Both the position numbers and the translations under genes were made by a program. Below are positions 46,010 to 54,083 of a stretch of DNA of 64,000 nucleotides, piece after piece. Numbering within the stretch: the first letter of the stretch is position 1; every line of letters starts with the position of its first letter. The DNA lies in the NCBI GenBank assembly GCA_037015955.1, contig CP143548.1:1420001-1484000 (forward strand), written 5' to 3'. The DNA is from Lachnospiraceae bacterium JLR.KK008 (GTDB lineage Bacteria > Bacillota > Clostridia > Lachnospirales > Lachnospiraceae). The notes below the pieces were generated by a model. That model was not told the DNA's origin. It saw only the letters and a program-made list of their open reading frames with translations, and searched no databases.

Positions 46010-46086
46010 AGTGTCTGCCCTGCGGATCGGAGAAAGCGGGAAGGCACAGGACAGGTTAGGGAAGAAGGAAGGGAGCCGGAGAGAGA

Positions 46087-47031
46087 ATGAGCGGAGAGAA
46101 GAAAGGATTTTTCAGCCGTCTGAAAGAGGGATTGAGTAAGACAAGGGATAATATCGTGAATGGGATCGATGATCTGTTTAACGGGTATTCAATGATCGAT
46201 GAAGAGTTTTACGAAGAACTGGAAGAAATCCTGATTATGGGCGACATCGGTGTCAATGCCACCAACGCCATACTGGAGCGTCTGCGGGGACAGGTGAAAG
46301 AGAAGCATATGAGAGAGCCCGCCGCCTGCAAGCAGCTGTTGATCGACAGTATCCGGGAACAGATGCAGGTCGGAGAGACCGCCTATGATTTCGAGAAGGA
46401 GCAGTCGGTCGTGCTTGTGATCGGAGTCAATGGTGTGGGCAAGACGACATCTGTCGGCAAGCTGGCCGGAAAACTGAAAGAGCAGGGACGCAAGGTAATT
46501 CTGGCGGCTGCCGATACGTTCCGGGCTGCGGCAGGGGAACAGCTCACCGAGTGGGCAAACCGGGCCGGTGTGGAGATCATCGGCGGCAAAGAGGGATCGG
46601 ACCCGGCCTCCGTTATTTTTGATGCGGTGAGCGCGGCCAAAGCGAGGGGCGCAGATGTGCTTCTGTGCGATACGGCGGGCAGACTGCACAATAAGAAAAA
46701 CCTTATGGAAGAGCTGAAAAAGATCAACCGCATCATCGAAAAGGAATTTCCGCAGGCCCATCGGGAGAATCTTGTCGTACTGGACGGTACGACCGGCCAG
46801 AATGCACTGCAGCAGGCGAAAGAGTTTGGAGAAGTGACAGATCTGACAGGTATCATTCTGACAAAAATGGACGGCACGGCAAAGGGAGGAATCGCAGTCG
46901 CTATTCAGTCTGAGCTGCATGTGCCGGTCAAATATATCGGCGTGGGGGAGACGATTGACGATCTGCAGAAATTTGATCCCGATGAATTTGTCAACGCATT
47001 GTTTGAGACAGGAGAGGAACACTATGAGTAA
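46087..47031 (+). CDS. ftsY: Signal recognition particle receptor FtsY
   Basis: SRP-family GTPase that receives ribosome-nascent-chain complexes from Ffh at the membrane. The 314-residue protein has the helical N domain followed by the G domain: VIGVNGVGKTTSVGKLA (P loop), DTFRAAAGEQL, CDTAGRLHNK, LVVLDGTTGQNAL and TKMDGTAKGG. The long acidic A domain of the E. coli protein is lacking, as usual in Firmicutes. The last bases overlap the next gene's start (ATGAGTAA). Confidence 0.98.
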   Translation: MSGEKKGFFSRLKEGLSKTRDNIVNGIDDLFNGYSMIDEEFYEELEEILIMGDIGVNATNAILERLRGQVKEKHMREPAACKQLLIDSIREQMQVGETAYDFEKEQSVVLVIGVNGVGKTTSVGKLAGKLKEQGRKVILAAADTFRAAAGEQLTEWANRAGVEIIGGKEGSDPASVIFDAVSAAKARGADVLLCDTAGRLHNKKNLMEELKKINRIIEKEFPQAHRENLVVLDGTTGQNALQQAKEFGEVTDLTGIILTKMDGTAKGGIAVAIQSELHVPVKYIGVGETIDDLQKFDPDEFVNALFETGEEHYE

Positions 47032-48247
47032 GAATATGCTGACGCTGGAGGCATTTGAAGAGGCGGCGGAAGTCGTCAAAAAAGTGACGCTGGAGACAAA
47101 GCTCGTATACAGCGACTATCTGAGCAGCCAGACCGGCAACAAGGTGTATTTAAAGCCGGAAAATATGCAGTTTACCGGAGCTTATAAAGTGCGGGGCGCC
47201 TATTATAAGATGAGCACGTTAAGCGATGAAGAGCGTGCGAAAGGGCTGATCACCGCTTCTGCGGGCAATCATGCGCAGGGCGTGGCTTATGCGGCGAAAT
47301 GTTACGGCGCCAGGGCAACGATCGTCATGCCGACGACGACACCGCTGATGAAGGTGACAAGGACGAAAAGTTACGGCGCTGATGTGGTACTGTACGGTGA
47401 TGTTTATGATGAGGCGTGCGCTCATGCTCTTGAGCTGGCGGAGAAACATGGCTATACTTTCATTCATCCGTTTGATGATGAGGCGGTGGCCACCGGACAG
47501 GGAACGATCGCCATGGAGATCTTCAAGGAACTTCCGCTCGTCGATTATATCCTGGTGCCGATCGGCGGCGGCGGACTGGCCACAGGTGTGTCGACATTGG
47601 CAAAGCTGCTCAATCCCAAGATCAAGGTAATCGGTGTGGAACCCGCAGGCGCCAACTGTATGCAGGAGTCGATCAGGAACGGAAAAGTAACGACGTTGCC
47701 AAATGTGAGCACGATCGCGGACGGTACGGCAGTCAAGACGCCGGGAACGAATATTTTTCCCTATATTCAGAAAAATCTGGACGGTATACTCACTGTAGAG
47801 GACAAAGAGCTTGTCGTCTCTTTTCTCGATATGGTGGAGAATCATAAAATCGTTGTGGAAAATTCCGGCCTGCTGACGGTGGCGGCGCTCAAACAACTGA
47901 AGCCAGAGAAGAAGAAGGTCGTCTCGATTTTAAGCGGCGGCAATATGGACATTATCACGATGTCCTCTGTCGTCCAGCAGGGACTGATCTTCCGTGACCG
48001 TATCTTCTCCGTGTCTGTCCTGCTGCCGGATAAGCCGGGCGAACTTTGCAGGGTCGCCTCTGTGATCGCCAAAGAGAGCGGCAATGTAATCAAGCTGGAG
48101 CACAATCAGTTTGTATCTACGAACAGGAGCGCGGCGGTCGAACTGCGGATCACGATGGAGGCATTCGGTACTGAGCATAAGCAGCAGATTATCGGGGCGC
48201 TGGAGAAGGAGGGCTACTGTCCGAAAGTCGTAGCTACCAGTATCTGA
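47024..48247 (+). CDS. ilvA: Threonine ammonia-lyase (threonine dehydratase) with ACT domain
   Basis: PLP enzyme that turns threonine into 2-oxobutanoate and ammonia. 407 residues: the PLP Lys is K55 in FTGAYKVRGAYYK, the SAGNHAQGVA loop (about 81-90) binds the carboxylate, and GGGGLATGVS (about 184-193) binds the PLP phosphate. One ACT domain fills the last 75 residues (LLPDKPGELCRVASVIAKESGN). The single short ACT domain is like the short tdcB/ilvA forms rather than the long two-ACT IlvA of E. coli, so the role could be catabolic or for isoleucine synthesis. The start overlaps ftsY by 8 bases. Confidence 0.93.
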   Translation: MSKNMLTLEAFEEAAEVVKKVTLETKLVYSDYLSSQTGNKVYLKPENMQFTGAYKVRGAYYKMSTLSDEERAKGLITASAGNHAQGVAYAAKCYGARATIVMPTTTPLMKVTRTKSYGADVVLYGDVYDEACAHALELAEKHGYTFIHPFDDEAVATGQGTIAMEIFKELPLVDYILVPIGGGGLATGVSTLAKLLNPKIKVIGVEPAGANCMQESIRNGKVTTLPNVSTIADGTAVKTPGTNIFPYIQKNLDGILTVEDKELVVSFLDMVENHKIVVENSGLLTVAALKQLKPEKKKVVSILSGGNMDIITMSSVVQQGLIFRDRIFSVSVLLPDKPGELCRVASVIAKESGNVIKLEHNQFVSTNRSAAVELRITMEAFGTEHKQQIIGALEKEGYCPKVVATSI

Positions 48248-48942
48248 TGTGGGAGAAGGAGTTTGAACGGATATTTCAGAAAAAGCGTAGGAAAATAGCA
48301 GCGATCTATATTGGAAGCGCAGTCGGTATTGTACTGCTCACAATAGCGGTCATGATCTTTGCCGTTATGTCGGTGGACGGAACGACGGCATACCTTTGGA
48401 CGGCACTGGCAAAGGATATTGAATGGCAGCACATTGGTAGTTTTTTGTTGATTTTTGCCGTTTATTTTCTCCCCTGCCTGATCTGCTGCGTCTTTGTGAC
48501 GGTATCGGCCCGGCAGTGCAGGAGTGTTTTGAAGAAAGTGTCTTCCGGAGAACGGGAACAGCTCATGTGGCTCTTGCACAGCTATCAGAAGGGCATTGGT
48601 GCGGGCGATATTCTGGCGGCGGACAATTATTTTCTGTACCGGGAGAAATGGGGGTTTTTCTATCCCCGGCTGATCGCTTACCGTGATGTCGTCTGGTTGT
48701 ATTTATCTCAGTCTAATTATGACGATATGGGTATGAATGCGAAGGGAACCCCTTCCGTCACGTCCGGGCCGCGCTTTTGTACGACCGTGTTTTATACGAG
48801 GGACAGGAAAAAACACCATATATTTATGGGAGATTATCATAAAATACTGGAGCGCTGTACCGAAGTGATACAGGGCTATGGCAGGGAGCAGAAGGCGCTG
48901 GCACAGGAACAGTTTATTAAATGGGAGAGTTTAGGCGGATGA
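48247..48942 (+). CDS. Membrane protein of unknown function
   Basis: 231 residues with two membrane helices (about 18-42 and 61-83) and a cytoplasmic C-terminal domain (about 90-231) holding the distinctive FYPRLIAYRDVVWLYL and GPRFCTTVFYTRDRKKHHIF. The second half reads like a small PH-like or beta-rich domain, but I do not recognise it. The start codon shares a base with the ilvA stop (TGATG), and the end overlaps yitT, so it is translated in tight coupling with both. Confidence 0.75.
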   Translation: MWEKEFERIFQKKRRKIAAIYIGSAVGIVLLTIAVMIFAVMSVDGTTAYLWTALAKDIEWQHIGSFLLIFAVYFLPCLICCVFVTVSARQCRSVLKKVSSGEREQLMWLLHSYQKGIGAGDILAADNYFLYREKWGFFYPRLIAYRDVVWLYLSQSNYDDMGMNAKGTPSVTSGPRFCTTVFYTRDRKKHHIFMGDYHKILERCTEVIQGYGREQKALAQEQFIKWESLGG

Positions 48943-49805
48943 ACAGAAAGAGTATCAAAAAGGGGCTCAGAAACTATTTGGTCATTACATTGGCGGCGAT
49001 CGTCTATGCGGCGGGGGTCAGTCTTTTTCTGGACCCTAATAATCTGGCGCCGGGCGGCGTGACAGGTATCGCGATCCTGCTGAACAGATTGATCGGGGTC
49101 AATACCGGTACGCTGATTATGATCCTCAATGTTCCGATTATCCTGCTTGGTATGTGGAAGTTTGGCTGGAAGTTTATTGTCTCTACCTTCTATGCGATTT
49201 TTGCGGTGTCTGCGGCCACGGATATTCTGGCGCCTGTAGGGGCGCTCACGAAGGAACCGATGCTGGCAGCGATCGCCGGCGGTGCGTTATCTGCGGCGGC
49301 GTTGGGCATTATATTCAGGGCGGGAGCGACGACAGGCGGTACAGACATCATTATCAAGGTACTGCGTCTGAAATATCCCCATATGCGGACCGGTTTTTTG
49401 TTTCTGCTCTCGGACGTGATGATTGCAGGCAGTTCCCTGTTTGTGTTCGGTGATGTAGACGTCGTCTTATATGCGCTGCTTGCGGTTTTTGTCATGTCGC
49501 GTGTGATGGATATTGTGCTTTATGGTACGGACGAGGCCAAACTGATTTATATCATCAGTGATAAGCCGAAGGAGATTGCAGACCGCATTCTGGAAGAAAT
49601 TGAAATCGGTGTGACCTATCTGGATGGCCGGGGCGGCTACAGCAGCCAGAGCAAAGAAGTCATTATGTGCGTGACGAGAAAACAGCAGGCGCCGAAGATC
49701 GAGGAGATCGTGAAAGAGGAAGATCCGCGTGCCTTTATGATTGTGACAAGCGCTTCAGAGATATACGGAGAGGGCTATAAAAATATTTTTGCCGACAAAA
49801 TATAA
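48939..49805 (+). CDS. YitT family membrane protein (DUF161/DUF2179)
   Basis: 288 residues. About five or six membrane helices carry the family blocks LFLDPNNLAPGGVTGIAILLN (residues 27-47 approx.) and GATTGGTDIIIKVL, followed by a soluble C-terminal DUF2179 domain (about 205-288, with GVTYLDGRGGYSSQSKEVI). The transport substrate of this family is not known. The ATG at 48939 overlaps the end of the preceding gene by 4 bases; an ATG at 48921 is possible but has no ribosome site. A long terminator hairpin straddles its stop codon. Confidence 0.88.
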   Translation: MNRKSIKKGLRNYLVITLAAIVYAAGVSLFLDPNNLAPGGVTGIAILLNRLIGVNTGTLIMILNVPIILLGMWKFGWKFIVSTFYAIFAVSAATDILAPVGALTKEPMLAAIAGGALSAAALGIIFRAGATTGGTDIIIKVLRLKYPHMRTGFLFLLSDVMIAGSSLFVFGDVDVVLYALLAVFVMSRVMDIVLYGTDEAKLIYIISDKPKEIADRILEEIEIGVTYLDGRGGYSSQSKEVIMCVTRKQQAPKIEEIVKEEDPRAFMIVTSASEIYGEGYKNIFADKI

Positions 49806-49831
49806 GGTTTGTCGGCAAAACATTGTTTTAT
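49787..49831 (+). terminator. Terminator overlapping the end of the yitT-like gene
   Basis: TTTTGCCGACAAA at 49787-49799 pairs with TTTGTCGGCAAAA at 49808-49820 over 13 bases, followed by a weak T-rich tract. The stop codon lies in the loop. Confidence 0.75.
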
Positions 49832-49855
49832 GTGATGGGTATCTGATGGATGGCG

Positions 49856-50230
49856 TCAGGCCGGGAAGTAATAGACAGTGCCAAATGCACGGACATCGGT
49901 CTGCGCTGCCGTATCGCCGGAACAGCCATTTTCACTGGACAGGCCGTCCGCATATCCCTGATCTTTTAAATAAGTCTGAAAGATTTTCTCCGTCGTCGTG
50001 TCAGTGGAGATTTCCGTGCCGTCAGAGCCCAGTACTTTGACGGTCATTTTTTGATCTTCCATGATCGGTCCGATCAGAATATTTTCATAACTCTGTCCGA
50101 AATTCCGTTTTGAGATGGATTTGAACAGATCTTTTGTAAACTGGACCTGATTGCGGGAAGGATCGTAGATCAGATAATTTTTTTCCGTATGCAGTTCGAA
50201 TCTATGATATTTTTTAAAGATAAGTTCCAT
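49856..50230 (-). CDS. Hypothetical protein
   Basis: 124 residues, no signal peptide or membrane helix. It is rich in beta-forming stretches (YHRFELHTEKNYLIYD, ENILIGPIMEDQKMTVKVLG) and has a low-complexity tail that ends VYYFPA. I do not recognise it. The ATG at 50230 is chosen because AGAGGTG lies 6 bases before it; a GTG at 50239 is less likely. It is divergent from the AraC gene and may be a regulatory partner or target of that regulator. Confidence 0.65.
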   Translation of the reverse strand: MELIFKKYHRFELHTEKNYLIYDPSRNQVQFTKDLFKSISKRNFGQSYENILIGPIMEDQKMTVKVLGSDGTEISTDTTTEKIFQTYLKDQGYADGLSSENGCSGDTAAQTDVRAFGTVYYFPA

Positions 50231-50262
50231 ATGCTTCACCTCTTACTATCACTACTATAGCA

Positions 50263-50332
50263 AGCATTTTTCTATATATAAATAATAAAAATTGCTATAT
50301 ATATTGCAAAAAATGCTCATTCACTCTATAAT
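50263..50332 (+). promoter_or_regulatory. araC promoter with palindromic operators
   Basis: TTGCAA at 50304-50309, 17 bases, TATAAT at 50327-50332. Transcription should start 7-8 bases later, at or next to the A of the start codon (50340). The near palindrome TTGCTATATATATTGCAA (50292-50309) covers the -35 box, and AGCATTTTT/AAAAATGCT (50263-50271, 50309-50317) form a wider inverted repeat. Likely autoregulation or shared control with the divergent gene. Confidence 0.65.
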
Positions 50333-50339
50333 AATTCGT

Positions 50340-51218
50340 ATGAAAAACTATGAGAAAACAGGATACCTGCAGGAGCCTTTCCGGCTTTTTCATCTGAAAG
50401 ACAATGTCAGACAGGAAATCAGTCTGCATTACCACGATTTTTACAAGATTATTGTTTTTTATACGGGAACCGTCACCTATATGGTTGAGGGAAAATCGTA
50501 TCTGTTAAAGCCAGGAGATATTGTGCTCGTAAACAGAAATCATATTCATAAGCCGACGATTGATGACTCTGTACCTTATGAGAGGACGATCTTTTATATT
50601 TCGGGGGAATGTCTGGAGAGCTGCCGCTCGGAAGGATACGATCCCTTTTTCTGTTTTACACAGGCGGCGGAGAAAAAAGATTATGTGCTGCGGGTGGAAG
50701 ACTTTCTGAAAACGGAGGCAGGCGGCATTCTCGCTGCCATGGAATCAGGGGGAGAGCGGTATGGCTGGCAGGCAGAACGGCTGCTGCTGTTTCAGCTTTT
50801 CCTGTTGGCCGTAAATCGTATCTGCCAGGGCGGGGAACAGGAAGCGAAAATCTGTCCTCCCGCTGTGTATCACCAGAAGATTATTGATGCTATGACTTAC
50901 CTGTCAGAACACATATTCGAAGAAATTTCCGTCGATGATCTGGCGGACGCCGTCTATATGAGTAAATATCATCTGATGCGGCAGTTTAAAAAAGAGACCG
51001 GATATACGATACACAAATATTTGACGGAAAAGCGGATTATGGCAGCAAAAGAGATGCTGCTGGCGGGTCAGCCGGCCACAAGTGTGAGCGAGGTGTGCGG
51101 TTTTCTTGACTATTCGACGTTCTTACGGGCATTCAGAGGGAGTGTGGGGATGACGCCTACGGATTTTGCAGCATCCCGGAAAGGCCGGAACTCGGGTGGA
51201 GGGCAAAATCTTCGGTGA
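50340..51218 (+). CDS. AraC family transcriptional regulator
   Basis: 292 residues. The N-terminal half (about 1-150) is a cupin sensor domain (HYHDFYKIIVFYTGTVTYMVEG, KPGDIVLVNRNHIHKP), the C-terminal 100 residues hold two helix-turn-helix motifs typical of AraC (VDDLADAVYMSKYHLMRQFK and VSEVCGFLDYSTFLRAFR). Such sensors often bind sugars. No ribosome site precedes the ATG, and the predicted transcription start falls on it, which suggests leaderless translation. Its 3' end overlaps the convergent apbE gene by 62 bases. Confidence 0.9.
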   Translation: MKNYEKTGYLQEPFRLFHLKDNVRQEISLHYHDFYKIIVFYTGTVTYMVEGKSYLLKPGDIVLVNRNHIHKPTIDDSVPYERTIFYISGECLESCRSEGYDPFFCFTQAAEKKDYVLRVEDFLKTEAGGILAAMESGGERYGWQAERLLLFQLFLLAVNRICQGGEQEAKICPPAVYHQKIIDAMTYLSEHIFEEISVDDLADAVYMSKYHLMRQFKKETGYTIHKYLTEKRIMAAKEMLLAGQPATSVSEVCGFLDYSTFLRAFRGSVGMTPTDFAASRKGRNSGGGQNLR

Positions 51219-52221
51219 CAAAAACAGCTTCCACACCGGGGAGCGACTCCGCATAGGCCATACCTTTTTCCAGTCCGAGCAGGAAGCAGGCAGTGCTCAG
51301 TATGTCCGCATCGGCGGATGATTCGGTTACGATTGTGACAGAGAGCAGGCCATTGTCTTCCGGCATTCCTGTCCTGGTATTGAACAGATGATGGTAGCGG
51401 ATGCCGTCCAGTGTAAAGTACCGTTCATAGACACCGGAAGAGACAAGGGAGACGTCCGCTGCGGTAAGTACGGCGATCGGGGTTCCTTCCATATCGAACG
51501 GTTTTTGGATGCCCAGTCTGAACGGTGAGCCGTCAGGCCTGTTGCCGAGGGCAAGCAGATTGCCGCCGAGATTGATGAGGGCGCTGTCGATGCCCTGACC
51601 GGACAGATAGTCTTTCAGCCTGTCGGCGATATAGCCTTTGGCGATGCAGCCAAGGTCGAGAGCGGCGCCGGGGTCTGACAAAGTGACCGTCGTTCCTTCG
51701 AGAGACACCTTCTGATAATTCACATGTGAGAGAGTGTCCGCGATCTGTGCCGGAGCAGGCAGGGCGTTTTCAGCAGTCTTTGTCCCCAGGCTCTCGGAAG
51801 AAAAGTCCCAGAGGTCTGACAGAGGCGCGACAGTGACATCGACAGCGCCGTCAGTGGCCTCGCAATAGGAGAGCGCTTTCGCCAGCAGATCTGCAGTCTC
51901 CGCTGTTACCTGGACAGGGTGTCCCTGGGCGTGGTTGATGTTCCAGATGTCGCTGCCTTCTCTTGTGCGGCTGAACATGGCTTCATATGTTTCACAGATC
52001 TGAAAGCACTCGGTAAAAATTTCTTCCGTACGGGCGGTGGAGAGACCGGCCGTGTCATAGAGGGTGAGAGTGATCACGGTATCAAAATAAAACCCGGTCC
52101 GGGAGACGGGCAGGGAATTTTTTCCGCAGCCGCACAGGGAAGCGGCGGCAAGAAAACAGCAGAAGAGAGACCATAGTTTAAAGGCTTTCCTTAAATATAA
52201 TTTTTTATAAATTTTTTTCAT
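51157..52221 (-). CDS. apbE: FAD:protein FMN transferase ApbE, lipoprotein
   Basis: 354 residues. A lipoprotein signal (SLCGC at about residue 30-34) is followed by the ApbE fold: YFDTVITLTLYD, SALINLGGNLLALG (about 209-222), the nearby LDLGCIAKGYIADRL, and SSADADILSTACFLLG. ApbE attaches FMN through a phosphoester to Thr/Ser of proteins such as NqrC/RnfG. It therefore acts outside the membrane. No Rnf or Nqr gene is near. The ATG follows AGAGGAAT. The same frame extends far upstream as an open reading frame, but that part is only the antisense of the next gene. Convergent overlap with the AraC gene. Confidence 0.94.
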   Translation of the reverse strand: MKKIYKKLYLRKAFKLWSLFCCFLAAASLCGCGKNSLPVSRTGFYFDTVITLTLYDTAGLSTARTEEIFTECFQICETYEAMFSRTREGSDIWNINHAQGHPVQVTAETADLLAKALSYCEATDGAVDVTVAPLSDLWDFSSESLGTKTAENALPAPAQIADTLSHVNYQKVSLEGTTVTLSDPGAALDLGCIAKGYIADRLKDYLSGQGIDSALINLGGNLLALGNRPDGSPFRLGIQKPFDMEGTPIAVLTAADVSLVSSGVYERYFTLDGIRYHHLFNTRTGMPEDNGLLSVTIVTESSADADILSTACFLLGLEKGMAYAESLPGVEAVFVTEDFALHPSSGLSGMLQNP

Positions 52222-52253
52222 ATAAATTCCTCTGGCTTGTTTTTTTTCCTTAA

Positions 52254-52265
52254 ATAGTATACTAT
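52254..52265. promoter_or_regulatory. Palindrome in the apbE/GH25 divergent promoter region
   Basis: ATAGTATACTAT is a perfect 12-base palindrome 33 bases before apbE and 44 bases before the GH25-like gene. A TATAAT at 52263-52268 could be the -10 of the plus-strand gene. Confidence 0.45.
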
Positions 52266-52308
52266 AATACCGGGTTTTCGAAAAGTGTGATGAAGAGGGA
52301 AGTATAAG

Positions 52309-53409
52309 ATGAAACTGACAGATGATTTTGATGATAAAAATTCCGGCGCAGCCCTTGTCTATATGGGGATCGCCGTATTCCTGACGGTCGTGACGATTGT
52401 GGGAGCCGTTGTGCTCCTCAATCAAAAGCCGCGCCGCAGTAAAGGCAATGAGGCAGAGACAGTGGCAGCCGAGACAGAGAGCGGGCCGGACATGCAGGAG
52501 TCGGTGAGCGACGATCCGTATATTTCCGGCAGCACATTGACGAGCGACGATCTGGACTTCTGGCATATGTATGACGAGACAGAAGATTTGCTGGAGGAAA
52601 AAGAGAAGGAAAAAGAAGAGGAAAAGGAAGAAGAGCAGGACCCTTCCACTGATGGAAGACATACAAAACTCGTGTCGGACGACGGGACGGAGGAGTGGAT
52701 TGAGATCAATCCTTATCTGACGAAAAATACGTACGATCATTCCGGACTTGTCTATCAATATCCGATTATGAAATATTATGAGGACAGTGAGAAGATGTCG
52801 CGGGTCGGTATTCATGTCTCGGCGGATGACGGGGACGTGAATTTTGACAGGCTGAAAAAGGCGGGCATCGACTTTGTCATGATACAGATCGGTTCCCGGG
52901 GCTATGGCAGCGGTAATCTGATGGCGGACGATATGTTTTATGAGAATGTGAGGAAAGCGACCGAGGCGGAGATGGATTTCGGGGTGACCTTCTTTTCTCA
53001 GGCGATTACAAAGGAAGAGGCGCTGGAGGAGGCGGACAGAGTCATAGAAGGGCTGCAGGGATTTACGGTCGTATATCCGGTTGTCTTTGATATGGAATAT
53101 GTGAAAAACGATACCGCCAGGGTACAGGGACTGTCCAGAGACGCCAAGACGGAGATTGCGATCGCTTTTATGGAGGCGGTCGAGGAGGTAGGTTATAAGG
53201 CGATGCTCTATGGGGACAAGGAATGGCTGATCCGGAAAGTGGACCTGACGAAGCTGATCAGCTACGACATCTGGCTGTCGCAGGAGGCGGATACGCCGGA
53301 TTATCCTTATAAGTATACGATGTGGGAATATACAAAAAACGCCAAGGTAAACGGGATCAGTGAACCGGCGAAACTGAGCATCTGTTTTATCGACTATGCG
53401 TCGAAATGA
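52309..53409 (+). CDS. Membrane-anchored GH25-like (lysozyme family) protein
   Basis: 366 residues. One N-terminal anchor helix (about 14-37), a low-complexity acidic linker with EEKEKEKEEEKEEE (about 95-110), then a GH25 muramidase-like domain from about 165: RVGIHVSADDGDVNFDRLKKAGIDFVMIQIGSRGY, the DxE motif VVFDMEY (D261, E263) and IWLSQE. In active GH25 enzymes the first block reads GIDVS with a catalytic Asp; here it is GIHVS (H169), so activity may be lost or altered. If active it would cut the glycan chain of peptidoglycan outside the membrane. The start follows GAGGGAAGTATAAG. Confidence 0.85.
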   Translation: MKLTDDFDDKNSGAALVYMGIAVFLTVVTIVGAVVLLNQKPRRSKGNEAETVAAETESGPDMQESVSDDPYISGSTLTSDDLDFWHMYDETEDLLEEKEKEKEEEKEEEQDPSTDGRHTKLVSDDGTEEWIEINPYLTKNTYDHSGLVYQYPIMKYYEDSEKMSRVGIHVSADDGDVNFDRLKKAGIDFVMIQIGSRGYGSGNLMADDMFYENVRKATEAEMDFGVTFFSQAITKEEALEEADRVIEGLQGFTVVYPVVFDMEYVKNDTARVQGLSRDAKTEIAIAFMEAVEEVGYKAMLYGDKEWLIRKVDLTKLISYDIWLSQEADTPDYPYKYTMWEYTKNAKVNGISEPAKLSICFIDYASK

Positions 53410-53452
53410 CGGAGCGCGGCATGGGACAGGAGATTGACAGGGAGGGATCAGA

Positions 53453-54043
53453 ATGGAACCGAGAAAGGTTACGGTGACAAGAAATACGAAGGAGACGGAG
53501 ATCACGCTGACGCTGAATCTGGATGGCAGCGGAATCTGCAAAATCGACACGGGAATCGGCTTTTTCGATCATATGTTGAGCGGCTTTGCCAGACATGGAC
53601 TGTTTGACCTGGAGGTTGTATGCAGGGGTGATCTGCAGGTGGACTGCCATCACACGATAGAAGATGTGGGGATTGTGCTTGGGGAAGCCATCCGCCAGGC
53701 TGTGGGAGAGAAGAAAGCTATCAGACGCTACGGCAGTCAGATACTGCCGATGGATGAGGCGCTTGTACTCTGTGCCATCGATCTGTCAGGCCGTCCCTGC
53801 CTGCGTTTTGACGAGGAATATACCGTGGACCGGCTCGGAGAGATGGATACGGAGATGATTCATGACTTTTTCTATGCCGTTTCCTATCGGGCGGAAATGA
53901 ACCTGCATATCAAAAAGCTGGACGGAACGAACAATCATCATATTGCAGAAGCCAGCTTCAAGGCCTTTGCCAAAGCGCTCGATGAGGCGACGATGGCCGA
54001 GCCGCGCATAGAAGGTGTGTGGTCGACAAAAGGGGTGCTGTAG
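53453..54043 (+). CDS. hisB: Imidazoleglycerol-phosphate dehydratase
   Basis: Sixth step of histidine synthesis: imidazole glycerol phosphate, the product of HisF, loses water to give imidazole acetol phosphate. 196 residues, the monofunctional form. Metal-binding clusters are seen as DHMLSGFARHG (about 39-49), DCHHTIEDVGI (about 65-75) and NNHHIAEASFKAFAKAL (about 163-179). It begins 44 bases after the GH25-like gene and is far from hisH/hisF at 7146-8531. The ribosome site is GGAGGGATCAGA. Confidence 0.97.
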   Translation: MEPRKVTVTRNTKETEITLTLNLDGSGICKIDTGIGFFDHMLSGFARHGLFDLEVVCRGDLQVDCHHTIEDVGIVLGEAIRQAVGEKKAIRRYGSQILPMDEALVLCAIDLSGRPCLRFDEEYTVDRLGEMDTEMIHDFFYAVSYRAEMNLHIKKLDGTNNHHIAEASFKAFAKALDEATMAEPRIEGVWSTKGVL

Positions 54044-54083
54044 TGTTTGCAGAGAGGCGGATGAAAAGAAAGTCTGTGTGTCC

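Noticed and set aside
52222-53550. Upstream extension of the apbE frame on the minus strand (to 53550)
   Set aside because: ApbE has a clear signal peptide and ribosome site at 52221; the extension is the antisense of the GH25-like gene.
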